A stretch of 64,000 nucleotides of DNA, from the NCBI RefSeq assembly GCF_022385335.1, contig NZ_CP092431.1, forward strand, positions 372,001 through 436,000, written 5' to 3'. A program made the position numbers and the translations under genes. This DNA is from Streptomyces deccanensis (GTDB lineage: Bacteria; Actinomycetota; Actinomycetes; Streptomycetales; Streptomycetaceae). Below are positions 46,277 to 54,285 of the stretch, piece after piece; position 1 is the first letter of the stretch, and each line of letters starts with the position of its first letter. The notes beneath the pieces are model-generated. The model was given only the letters and a program-made list of their open reading frames with translations, was not told where the DNA came from and made no database searches.

Positions 46277-46578
46277 GGGGTGTTCTCCTGCCGCTGTCCG
46301 GGGGTGTCGGTCACGGGCCACCGCTCGGTTATCCGCCGCAGTGGGGCCGTGTCGAGGTCGTGGAACTTGTAGCGGCCCTCCCGTCTGGTCTCGACGAGCC
46401 CCGCGGACTCCAGCACGGCGAGGTGCTGGGAGACCGCCTGACGCGAGATCCCGAGCCCATGCCTCATGCTCAGCCGGGAACAGATCTCGAACAGTGTCTG
46501 CCCGGACTTCTCGGTGAGCTCGTCGAGAATGATCCGGCGCGTGGGGTCGGCCAGGGCTTTGAACAGGTCGTCGGCCAC
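46273..46578 (-). CDS. ArsR-family regulator
   Basis: A 101-residue winged-helix regulator: DDLFKALADPTRRIILDEL (N-terminal helices), recognition helix ISRQAVSQHLAVLESAGLV, wing RREGRYKFHDLD. It lacks the Cys-rich metal site of classic ArsR/SmtB proteins, so it is not expected to sense arsenic. The GTG at 46578 is 6 nt after a TATGCT -10 box, indicating a leaderless mRNA, and a perfect palindrome overlaps the promoter, indicating autorepression. Confidence 0.88.
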   Translation of the reverse strand: MADDLFKALADPTRRIILDELTEKSGQTLFEICSRLSMRHGLGISRQAVSQHLAVLESAGLVETRREGRYKFHDLDTAPLRRITERWPVTDTPGQRQENTP

Positions 46579-46615
46579 ACCCCCAGCATAGGCAAGTATG
46601 CACTTGCCTATCAAG
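46579..46615 (-). promoter_or_regulatory. Leaderless promoter with perfect 10-bp inverted-repeat operator
   Basis: On the minus strand TTGATA (-35) and TATGCT (-10, 46585-46590) are 18 bp apart. Between and overlapping them lies ATAGGCAAGT (46588-46597) and its exact complement ACTTGCCTAT (46602-46611) with a 4-nt centre. Repressor binding here would block polymerase. Confidence 0.8.
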
Positions 46616-46643
46616 TGACCGGCCGACGCGCCGCCCGGCGCTC

Positions 46644-47546
46644 CTACAGTGCGAACAGCTCCGCCGCGTTGTCGTGGCACACCGCCCGCAGCCACTCCTC
46701 GCCGAGGCCCAGCCGTTCCAGGGCGTGGAGCTGGTGCACGTACGGATAGGGCAGGTTGGGGAAGTCGGAGCCGAGGAGGACACGGTCCCCGAGGGCCGCC
46801 AGTCGGGGCAGGGCCCTGCGGGGGAACGGCATGAACCCCTCGCTGAAGTCGGTGAACGCCATCGTGGTGTCCAGCCGCACCTCCCCGTACCGCTCGGCGA
46901 GACCGAAGAACTCCTCGTACTCGGGCATCCCCATATGGGCGACGACCAGCCGCAGCCGAGGGTGCCGCGCCAGCACCCGGGCGATCGGCTCGGGGCCGGT
47001 GTGTTTGCCCGGGGCGGGCCCGGAACCGCAGTGGATCACCACGGGAACCCCGGCCTCGGCCAGCAGCCCCCAGGCCGGATCGAGGAGTTCGTCGGCGGGG
47101 TCGTACGCCCCCACCTGCACATGCGCCTTGAACACGCGCGCTCCCGCCTCCACGGCCTCCCGGACGTACGCCTCGACGCCCGGCTCCGGATAGAGGGTCG
47201 CCGTGTGCAGACAGTCGGGGGTGCGGCCGGCGAAGTCGGCCGCCCAGCCGTTCAGCCACCGGGCCATGCCCGGCTTGTGCGGGTACAGCATCGCGGTGAA
47301 GGCCCGCACACCGAACTCCCGCAGCAGGGCGGCCCGTTCGGCCTCCTCGTGACGGTAGGTGATCGGCCACTCCATGCCACCGGTCAGCGGTCCGAGCCCG
47401 TCGAAGTACTCCCACACCTTGCGCAGGACACGCTCGGGCATGAAGTGCGTGTGGACGTCGACGAGGCCGGGCAGGGCGAGCGCCGCCCAGAAACGGCGGA
47501 CCTCGGCGGCTTCCTCCCCCACGGACATGTCACTCATGGCGTCCAT
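46644..47546 (-). CDS. Amidohydrolase (ACMSD/TIM-barrel metal hydrolase family)
   Basis: A 300-residue amidohydrolase-2 family protein. VDVHTHF (metal ligands His32 and His34) opens the barrel; AHVQVGAYDP, VVIHCGSGP, VVAHMGMPEYEEF and the C-terminal GSDFPNLPYPY provide the remaining His and Asp ligands. The family includes decarboxylases such as ACMSD and lactonases. Start 47546 with GGAG upstream; two internal ATGs are close alternatives. It follows no obvious partner. Confidence 0.88.
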   Translation of the reverse strand: MDAMSDMSVGEEAAEVRRFWAALALPGLVDVHTHFMPERVLRKVWEYFDGLGPLTGGMEWPITYRHEEAERAALLREFGVRAFTAMLYPHKPGMARWLNGWAADFAGRTPDCLHTATLYPEPGVEAYVREAVEAGARVFKAHVQVGAYDPADELLDPAWGLLAEAGVPVVIHCGSGPAPGKHTGPEPIARVLARHPRLRLVVAHMGMPEYEEFFGLAERYGEVRLDTTMAFTDFSEGFMPFPRRALPRLAALGDRVLLGSDFPNLPYPYVHQLHALERLGLGEEWLRAVCHDNAAELFAL

Positions 47547-47624
47547 GATCGGCTCCGGCGAGCCGGCGGGTCCACCCCCGCGCCCGGGAGATCGATGAGG
47601 GATCTCTCACCAACCCGTGCCGGA

Positions 47625-49070
47625 CTACACGTTCTTCTCGCCCTTCACCGCCCTGACGTCCTCCACGAACATCTGGAAGAGCAGGCGGGTGATGTCACTG
47701 TCCCCGAGGGAGAGGCTGAACGGCTCCTTGGCCTCGGGCTTGAGGCCGATGAATCCGGGGAGCTTTCCCTCTCCGCCCGCGGCGGTCGGGAAGGTGCTTC
47801 CCGTCTCCTCCTCGCGGGTCTTCCTGATGTGATAGGGAGTTCCCTTCTCTCCGGATATCGCCATGTATTGCGGATCGAAGAGTCGTTCGTGCGCGCCCTC
47901 TTTGAGCGTGAATTCGACCATGACCTGCTTGTCCTCGTCATGGAAGTACTCGGCGGCCTGACCGGCGTCACCCAGGTGGTTGCTGACGGGCATGACTCCG
48001 ACGTCGCCGCTGCCGTCCGCGACCGCTTCGCGGAAACGCTTCGCGATCCCGTTGCCGTCCTTGCTCTCGGTCATCAGCCACTGCTCCGTGGCCGCTGCCT
48101 TTCCCTTCCAATCCATGATCGCGACGGCCTCGCTCGCGAACATGGTCCGGTAGAGCTTCAGCCGGCCCTTGCCCTTGTCGCCCAGGGCGGCCAGTTCCTC
48201 CAGCAGCTGGGGTCCGACGGTGTGGAGAATGTCCTCCAGTTTCCGCTTCGGTGCCGGCCCTGCTTTCTTCTTCTTCGTCTTGGGCGGAAGGAGGGAATGA
48301 CCCGCAGCCGTCATCTTGTCCTTCCAGTATTTCTCCTGGAGCATTTCCTGCGGATCGCCGAGGGTCCGCTGGACCGCCTGCGCCGGACGCGGGTCACGCA
48401 CGGAGTCCACCGCGCCCCGCCCGGGGTCGGCCGCCCGCTGCACCTCGGGCCGGGCGGGGCCGGACATCACCCGGCGCGCGTTGGCCTCGGCGGCCTGCTC
48501 GAACCGGTCGGACGGGTCGGAGACCTTCAGCCCGCCGCCGTTGTCCGTGCCGGCGACCGGCCCCTGGCGCTGCTGGATGACATGGGTGAGTTCATGGGCC
48601 AGCGTGTGCTTGTCGGCTCCGCCGTCACCGATGACCACATGGCTGCCGGAGGTGTAGGCGCGGGCGCCGACCTCGGCGGCGGACGCCCTCGCCGCGCTGT
48701 CGTCGTGGATGCGGACGTCCGAGAAGTCGGCGCCGAGCCGCGCCTCCATGTCCGTGCGGGTGGCCTCGTCGAGGGGTTGGCCGGGCGCGCGCAGGACGTC
48801 ATGGACGGCCGAGCGCTGCACCGTGGGCTCGACGGCACTCCCGTGCCCGCAGCCGGCACCGTGCCGGTGCTCCTCCTGGGCCCAGGAGTGTCCCGCCCCG
48901 CGGAGCAACTGGACGACCGCCGCGTTGCCCGTGGCGTTCTGCAGGGCGAGCAGTCCCTGGGGCGACGACAGATCCGGCTGCCGCCGTGCGGGTGACGCCG
49001 CCGGTGTGACGGCCGAGCCCCGGTTCTCCTTCCGCTCGTCGCCTGCCTTGTCGCTCCTGCGTGTCCGCAC
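47625..49070 (-). CDS. DUF4157 protein with variable C-terminal domain; candidate contractile-injection-system cargo/toxin
   Basis: A 481-residue protein. Residues 38-56 (PQGLLALQNATGNAAVVQLL) and a DUF4157 domain (about 94-170, APGQPLDEATR to HTLAHELTHVIQQ) form the conserved N-terminal half; HELTH (159-163) is a zinc-protease-like motif. DUF4157 is known as an N-terminal module on cargo of extracellular contractile injection systems. A Pro/Arg linker and a KTKKKKAG basic stretch precede a distinct C-terminal domain (about 290-481) with LYRTMFASEA, SNHLGDAGQAAEYF and VEFTLKEGAHERLF, which loosely recalls ADP-ribosyltransferase-like toxin folds. No structural injection-system genes or immunity gene are seen nearby. 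Confidence 0.8.
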   Translation of the reverse strand: MRTRRSDKAGDERKENRGSAVTPAASPARRQPDLSSPQGLLALQNATGNAAVVQLLRGAGHSWAQEEHRHGAGCGHGSAVEPTVQRSAVHDVLRAPGQPLDEATRTDMEARLGADFSDVRIHDDSAARASAAEVGARAYTSGSHVVIGDGGADKHTLAHELTHVIQQRQGPVAGTDNGGGLKVSDPSDRFEQAAEANARRVMSGPARPEVQRAADPGRGAVDSVRDPRPAQAVQRTLGDPQEMLQEKYWKDKMTAAGHSLLPPKTKKKKAGPAPKRKLEDILHTVGPQLLEELAALGDKGKGRLKLYRTMFASEAVAIMDWKGKAAATEQWLMTESKDGNGIAKRFREAVADGSGDVGVMPVSNHLGDAGQAAEYFHDEDKQVMVEFTLKEGAHERLFDPQYMAISGEKGTPYHIRKTREEETGSTFPTAAGGEGKLPGFIGLKPEAKEPFSLSLGDSDITRLLFQMFVEDVRAVKGEKNV

Positions 49071-49326
49071 TGACAGCCCTCTCCCATGATCGACGCGTGG
49101 AATTCCTTGCTACACCGGCATCGCCCCGTTCGACGAGGTCCTCAGGGGCAGACCTCGGCATCCGATCGGGCAACACCGTGGGGCGACGCGGGGGACGACG
49201 CGAGAGACGAGGCGGGAGACGGCGGTCGTAGGTCCGGCGCGTCCGTGCGATGCGCGTGCCTGGTGTGGTTCGGCCCGGGCCGGGCACTCGGGCGTCGACC
49301 GAGGCGGGACGGCCTGGAGGTGTGGG

Positions 49327-49854
49327 ATGGCGGTACGGCATCGTCTGATCAAGGTGAGCCCGCAGACCGTGTGGGACGTCCTCGCGGACGGCACCCGGTA
49401 CGCGGAGTGGGTGGTGGGGACCTCGGCCTCCGAACCGGTGCGGGGACAGTGGCCGCAGGTCGGCTCGGCCATCGCCTACGAGATCCGGGTGGGCCCCTGG
49501 CGGCTGAGCAACGAGACGGTCGTCCGGTACTGCGACGAGGGCTCCGAGCTGGGCCTCGAGGCCCGGGCAGGGGTGCTGGGGACGGCACGGATCTCCGTCG
49601 AGCTGCGCCCCTGGGGGCCGTACTGCCTGGTGATCGCGGACGAGCACCCCTTGCAGGGCGTGGGCGGAAAGCTGCACAACGTGGGTGTGGAGGCGCTGAT
49701 CCAAGTGCGGCACCGCACGATGCTCGCCCGGCTCGCCCGGCTGTGCGAGGCCGAGGGCTCGCCCCAGCGGGAGAGCACCGAGGAGGCGGGGACGGAGCGA
49801 CCGAGGAAGCCGCGCGGGATGGCGGCGCACCGCACCGCCGGCGGCCATGGCTGA
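49327..49854 (+). CDS. SRPBCC-family protein
   Basis: A 175-residue protein of the START/polyketide-cyclase-like fold: RHRLIKVSPQTVWDVLADGTRYAEWVVG is the classic N-terminal helix-grip signature. The fold binds hydrophobic ligands or catalyses cyclisation. The last ~25 residues are charged and disordered-looking. GGAGG lies upstream of ATG 49327, and the 3' end overlaps the FAD oxidoreductase gene by 8 nt, so the two products probably work together. Confidence 0.88.
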   Translation: MAVRHRLIKVSPQTVWDVLADGTRYAEWVVGTSASEPVRGQWPQVGSAIAYEIRVGPWRLSNETVVRYCDEGSELGLEARAGVLGTARISVELRPWGPYCLVIADEHPLQGVGGKLHNVGVEALIQVRHRTMLARLARLCEAEGSPQRESTEEAGTERPRKPRGMAAHRTAGGHG

Positions 49855-51478
49855 CGCCGTCGTCATCGGGGCCGGTCCCAACGGGCTGGTGGCCGCCAAT
49901 CTGCTGGCCGACGCCGGATGGAGCGTCGAGATCCTGGAGGAACAGCCCGAGCCCGGCGGCGCGGTGCGCCACGACCGGGAGGTCGACCCCGACTTCGTCA
50001 ACGACCTCTTCAGCTCCTTCTATCCCCTCGCCGCCGCGTCACCGGTCCTCGCAGGGCTGCGTCTGCACGAGCACGGCCTGCGCTGGAGCCACGCCCCGCA
50101 CGTCCTCGCCCACCCCCTCGGCGACGACAGGTGCGCGGTGCTCTCCCGCGACATCGACGTCACCGCCGCGTCCCTCGACGCCTTCCACCCGGGCGACGGG
50201 GACGCCTGGAGGCGCCTGCACGCGACCTGGGAGCGCCTCGGCCCCGACATCGTCGACGCGCTGTTCACCCCTTTCCCGCCGCTGCGCGCCACGGCCCGCC
50301 TCGCCGTCCGGCTGAGGGCTGCCGGGGGCCTGCGGATGGCCCGCACCCTGGCGACACCGGTGCGCCGGATGGGCGACGAGGAGTTCCGGGGGGAGGGCGG
50401 CAAACTCCTGCTGGCCGGGAACGCCCAGCACGCCGACCTCGCGCCGGAGGCCGCGGGCAGCGGCGGCTACGGCTGGCTGCTGTGCATGCTCGGACAGACG
50501 TACGGTTTCCCCGTGCCGGCCGGCGGCGCCGGAGCCCTGACGGCGGCACTCGTCAGCAGGCTGCGGGCGCTCGGCGGCAGCATCCGCTGCGGGCAGCGCG
50601 TGAGCCGGGTCCTGGTACGCGACGGACGGGCCGCCGGGGTGCTGACCGCCGAGGGCGAGACGGTGACCGCCCGCAACGCCGTCCTCGCGGACGTGTCCGC
50701 ACCGGCCCTCTACGGCGACCTCGTCAGCCCGGAGCACCTTCCCTCCCAGGTGCTGGCCGACCTCAGGCGCTTCCAGTGGGACTTCGCCACGTTCAAGGTC
50801 GACTGGGCCTGTGACGGACCCGTGCCCTGGCGGGCCGAGGCGGCGGCGGGCGCCGGCACCGTCCACCTGGCCGACGGGGTCGACGAACTCACCCGCTGTG
50901 CCGCCCAGATCGCCATGGGCCAGGTACCCGACCGCCCCTTCGCCCTCTTCGGGCAGATGACGACGGCGGACCCCTCCCGCTCGGCCCGGGGCACCGAAGC
51001 CGCCTGGGCCTACACGCACGTGCCACAGGTCATCAAGTCCGACGCGGGCGACGAGGGGCTGACCGGCAAATGGAACCGTACCGAGCAGGAGCTGATGGCC
51101 GATCGCATCGAACGGCAGGTCGAGCGGTTCGCCCCCGGTTTCCGCTCCCGTGTCCGCGCCCGGCGCGTGCTGGCCCCGCCCACCCTGCAGTCCCTCGACC
51201 GCAACCTGTACGGCGGCGCCCTCAACGGCGGCACCGCGGCCCTGCACCAGCAGCTCGTGTTCCGCCCCTCCCCCGGCACCGGCCGCCCCGAGACCCCCGT
51301 GGACGGCCTCTACCTCGCCTCCGCCTCCGCCCACCCGGGCGGCGGGGTCCACGGCGCCCCCGGCGCCAACGCCGCCCGCGCCGCACTGCGCCGGCACCGG
51401 CTGCCGGGCCTGACCCGCGCCCAACGTGTCCTCGCCCACCGGGACCGCACCGGCCGAAAACCCGGCCCCCGCCGCTGA
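49847..51478 (+). CDS. FAD-dependent oxidoreductase, phytoene desaturase/CrtI-like
   Basis: A 543-residue flavoprotein. Dinucleotide-binding motif AVVIGAGPNGLVAANLLADAG starts at residue 4 (GxGxxG 8-13); EEQPEPGGAVR follows as in carotenoid desaturases and related NAD(P)/FAD proteins. The C-terminal GLYLASASAHPGGGVHGAPGANAAR is the family's second FAD-contacting segment. No carotenoid synthesis genes (phytoene synthase, GGPP synthase) are near, so a carotenoid role is not implied. Middle gene of an SRPBCC/FAD/SDR set. Confidence 0.9.
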   Translation: MADAVVIGAGPNGLVAANLLADAGWSVEILEEQPEPGGAVRHDREVDPDFVNDLFSSFYPLAAASPVLAGLRLHEHGLRWSHAPHVLAHPLGDDRCAVLSRDIDVTAASLDAFHPGDGDAWRRLHATWERLGPDIVDALFTPFPPLRATARLAVRLRAAGGLRMARTLATPVRRMGDEEFRGEGGKLLLAGNAQHADLAPEAAGSGGYGWLLCMLGQTYGFPVPAGGAGALTAALVSRLRALGGSIRCGQRVSRVLVRDGRAAGVLTAEGETVTARNAVLADVSAPALYGDLVSPEHLPSQVLADLRRFQWDFATFKVDWACDGPVPWRAEAAAGAGTVHLADGVDELTRCAAQIAMGQVPDRPFALFGQMTTADPSRSARGTEAAWAYTHVPQVIKSDAGDEGLTGKWNRTEQELMADRIERQVERFAPGFRSRVRARRVLAPPTLQSLDRNLYGGALNGGTAALHQQLVFRPSPGTGRPETPVDGLYLASASAHPGGGVHGAPGANAARAALRRHRLPGLTRAQRVLAHRDRTGRKPGPRR

Positions 51479-51531
51479 CGCCGCACGCCCCCCGTGGCCG
51501 TACGGCAGCCGGATGGCGCGGGGCCCGACGC

Positions 51532-51581
51532 CCCGCACGAGAAAAGGACCCGCACGAGGAACGGACCGGACCCGCACGAGG
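51532..51581. repeat. Short direct repeats CCCGCACGAG
   Basis: CCCGCACGAG begins at 51532, 51549 and 51571; the last two copies are part of a longer near-identical ~22-bp unit. They fill the spacer upstream of the SDR gene. Confidence 0.7.
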
Positions 51582-51619
51582 AACGGACCCCCGCAAGGCG
51601 GGGAGAAGGAGGGCCCGCC

Positions 51620-52498
51620 GTGGACGACAGCCCACTCGAGGACCGCGTCGTCGTGGTGACCGGGGCGGCCCGCGGCGTCGGGGCGGCGCTCGCCCACCAG
51701 CTCGCCCGGCGGGGGGCACACCTGGCTCTGCTCGACCACGACGAACCGGCGCTGCGGGCGACCGCCGCCGCGCTCCCCGCCACCACGCTGGCCCTCCGGG
51801 TCGACGTCACCGACGGCGCGGCGCTCGACGACGCCGCCGCGACCGTCCGCGGTCGCCTCGGCCCGCCCTCGGTCGTCGTGGCCAACGCGGGGATCGCCGA
51901 GAGCGGCCCCTTCGCCCGGTCGGACCCCGCCACCTGGCGCCGGGTGATCGACGTCAACCTGATCGGCAGCGCCCAGACGGCCCGGGCGTTCCTGCCGGAC
52001 CTGATCAGGACGGCCGGCTACCACCTGCAGATCGCCTCCCTGGCCTCCATCGGCGCCGCGCCCCTGATGAGCGCGTACTGCGCCTCCAAGTCCGGCGTCG
52101 AGGCGTTCACCCACGCGCTGCGCGCCGAGACGGCACACCACGGCGTGGCCGTCGGCATCGCCTATCTGGGCTGGACCGACACCCAACTGATCCGCGACGC
52201 CAACCGGCACAGAACCATGCGGGAACTCCGCGCCCACATGCCACCTCCCGCCGGACACGTCCAGCCCGTCGAGCCCGTCGCCGTCCGCCTGGCACACACC
52301 GTCGAGCAGCGCCGGACCGTCGTCTACATCCCCCGCTGGCTCCGCCTGACCCAGCTGACCCGCGCCGCGATCCCGCCCCTCGTGCTCCGCGCGACGCGCC
52401 GCACCCTCCCGCGCCTCGAATCCGAGCGCCCTCTGCACCCCACGGGCCTCCTCGGCCCCGGCGCCATACCGCCGGAACCTCGGGACGGTACGCACTGA
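51620..52498 (+). CDS. Short-chain dehydrogenase/reductase (SDR)
   Basis: A 292-residue classical SDR. The NAD(P) motif TGAARGVG spans 14-21, NAG occurs mid-domain, and the catalytic Ser (IASLASIG) is followed by Tyr153 and Lys157 in YCASK. A C-terminal ~60-residue extension (RWLRLTQLTRAAIPPLVLRATRR) is amphipathic and may associate with membrane. GTG 51620 is set by AAGGAGGG at 51607-51614. It lies 141 bp downstream of the FAD oxidoreductase, probably in the same pathway. Confidence 0.9.
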   Translation: MDDSPLEDRVVVVTGAARGVGAALAHQLARRGAHLALLDHDEPALRATAAALPATTLALRVDVTDGAALDDAAATVRGRLGPPSVVVANAGIAESGPFARSDPATWRRVIDVNLIGSAQTARAFLPDLIRTAGYHLQIASLASIGAAPLMSAYCASKSGVEAFTHALRAETAHHGVAVGIAYLGWTDTQLIRDANRHRTMRELRAHMPPPAGHVQPVEPVAVRLAHTVEQRRTVVYIPRWLRLTQLTRAAIPPLVLRATRRTLPRLESERPLHPTGLLGPGAIPPEPRDGTH

Positions 52499-52597
52499 GG
52501 ACCCTGCGCGGTTCGTTGCGTCGCACGCCGACTCCACTACTAAGCGAACTCGAACCGATACTCTCCGGAATCGTCGACATGGCGTGAGGAGAGATAT

Positions 52598-53269
52598 ATG
52601 GATGCGGGCAGGCGGCAGTTTCTCGGCAGGTGCGGAGTCGTGGTGGCGGGAGCCGCGGCACCGCTCACCCTCCCCCGGCCCGCGCTCCAGGAGAGCCACG
52701 CCCGACCGTTCGACCCGCACATCCGCAGCGGCAGCCGCACCCGAAGCCGTACCGAGCACGAGCGGTTCATGGGGCTGGCCATCGAGCAGGCTCGGCGCAA
52801 CCCCGAGTGGCCGTTCGGCGCGGTGATCGTCGACAGCCGCACCAGCGAAGTGCTGGGGAGCGGGGTCAATGAGGGGGCGGACAGCCCACTGCTGCACGGC
52901 GAGGTGGTCGCCATGAACGACTACGTACGGCGGCAGGGCAACCAGGGTTGGGCCGGGACCACCCTGTACACGACGGGTGAGCCCTGTTCGATGTGCATGA
53001 GCGCGCTGGCGTGGGCGGATGTGCGGCGCGTCGTCTGGGCGAGCTCGATCGACGAGATCCGTCGCACCGACATCATCCAGATCGCCCTGACCGCACGGCA
53101 GGTGGCCGCCGCCGCGCAGTCCTTCTACACCCCCGAACTGCTCCTCGGCGGCATCCTGTCCGACCGGACCAACCAGCTCTTCCGGGAGGCGCAACGGCTG
53201 CGCCAGGGCCAGGGCGCCGCCCACGACGAGACGTCCCGGCAAGGGGCGGGGAGCCACCGACCGGTCTGA
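52598..53269 (+). CDS. Nucleoside/guanine deaminase-like protein with Tat signal
   Basis: A 223-residue protein of the cytidine deaminase superfamily (guanine/cytosine/tRNA-adenosine deaminase branch). Zinc motifs: HGEV (His100, proton-shuttle Glu102) and PCSMC (Cys130, Cys133). Unusually, the N-terminus is a Tat signal: GRRQFLGRCG (4-13), a hydrophobic stretch and a processing region near residue 30-35. Start 52598 has GAGGAG upstream. Export of such a deaminase would imply extracellular nucleobase salvage; the enzyme class is secure, the substrate is not. Confidence 0.88.
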   Translation: MDAGRRQFLGRCGVVVAGAAAPLTLPRPALQESHARPFDPHIRSGSRTRSRTEHERFMGLAIEQARRNPEWPFGAVIVDSRTSEVLGSGVNEGADSPLLHGEVVAMNDYVRRQGNQGWAGTTLYTTGEPCSMCMSALAWADVRRVVWASSIDEIRRTDIIQIALTARQVAAAAQSFYTPELLLGGILSDRTNQLFREAQRLRQGQGAAHDETSRQGAGSHRPV

Positions 53270-53334
53270 GCCGGTCCGCCCGAGGCTTCGGGCACAGCCC
53301 CGAGGTGCGGCGCGGCCCGGCCCGGGCGAACCTG

Positions 53335-54273
53335 ATGATCATGCGGCGCGACGGTGAACCAGACGGTGACGGCGGTGCCGTGGACTCGGCGCTCGACGAG
53401 CTCTACGTCACGCCGCCGCCCGCGTTCGTCTCGCGCCGCGAGAGCCTGGCGACCGAGGCCAAGGCGGCCGGACGCGTGGCGGACGCTCGTCGGATCCGCG
53501 CCGCCCGCCGCCCGTCGCTGGCGGCGTGGGCGGCGAACCTGCTGCTGCGCTCCCGGCCGGAGGAGAGCCGGGCCTTCCTGGACCTCGGGCAGGCGCTGCG
53601 CGACGCCTATCGGAGCCTGGACGCCGACGGGGTCAAGGAACTGTCCGAGCAGCGCCGGGGCGTCGTCGCCGCGCTGTCCCGGCAGGCCGCCGAGCTCGCC
53701 GCCGAGGCCGGGCACCGGCTCTCGGACCCGGTACTGCGCGAGGTCGAGGCCACCCTGCGGGCCGTGCTCGCCGACGAGGACGCGGCCGGCCGGTGGGCGA
53801 CCGGCCGACTGGAGAGCGCCCTCACCCCGCCGTCGGACTTTCCCGGCACCACGGCCGTGAGGACCGATCGCCCCCGGAGGCCGACCGCACCCACGCGCAC
53901 GAGCACGAGCACGCAGGACGAGGTCGCCGAACGGCGCCGTCAGAGGCAGGAGCGACTCGCTCAGCAGAAACAAGAAAAGCTCGCTCGGCAGAAACAGGAG
54001 AAGCTGGCTCGGCAGGAGCAAGAGAAGCTTGCTAGGCGACAGCGGGAGAAGCTGGCTCAGGAGAAGCGCGAACGCCTCGGCCGGGCGCGGGAGGAGGCCC
54101 GGGCCGCCGATCAGCGCCTGCGGCAGGCGCGTGACGACCTCCGGCGGGCGGAGCGGCAGCAGCGTGCGGCGGAGAAACAGCGTGAGGAGGCCGCCGGCGC
54201 CGTCTCCCGGGCCGAACGGGAAGCCCGGGACGCCGCGTCCGAAGTGAAGCGACTGTCGGGACGCGGCACGTAG
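53335..54273 (+). CDS. Coiled-coil protein of unknown function with octad repeats
   Basis: A 312-residue protein. The N-terminal half (about 20-165) is helical: LDELYVTPPPAFVSRRESLATEAK, RPSLAAWAANLLLRSRPEE and further amphipathic helices. After a Pro/Thr/Arg linker a long charged coiled coil runs from about 200 to the end. Within it, 8-residue repeats of the type QKQEKLAR are encoded by 24-bp DNA repeats (about 53965-54060) with lower GC and codons such as GCT, CTT and AAA, unusual for this genome. ATG 53335 or 53341 is possible; neither has a good ribosome site. Function unrecognised. Confidence 0.75.
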   Translation: MIMRRDGEPDGDGGAVDSALDELYVTPPPAFVSRRESLATEAKAAGRVADARRIRAARRPSLAAWAANLLLRSRPEESRAFLDLGQALRDAYRSLDADGVKELSEQRRGVVAALSRQAAELAAEAGHRLSDPVLREVEATLRAVLADEDAAGRWATGRLESALTPPSDFPGTTAVRTDRPRRPTAPTRTSTSTQDEVAERRRQRQERLAQQKQEKLARQKQEKLARQEQEKLARRQREKLAQEKRERLGRAREEARAADQRLRQARDDLRRAERQQRAAEKQREEAAGAVSRAEREARDAASEVKRLSGRGT

Positions 54274-54285
54274 CGAACGGGTTGG

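Noticed and set aside
46273..46578. Arsenic or heavy-metal resistance regulator
   Set aside because: The protein has the ArsR fold, but its only Cys (in FEICSRL) is isolated; there is no ELCVC-type metal site and no arsenic genes are nearby.
49847..51478. Carotenoid biosynthesis cluster
   Set aside because: Only the desaturase-like gene is present; no phytoene synthase, GGPP synthase or cyclase is in the window.
53335..54273. Assignment of the coiled-coil protein as a phage tail or SMC protein
   Set aside because: Resemblance is only low-complexity Glu/Lys/Arg/Ala coiled coil; no ATPase or phage domain is present.
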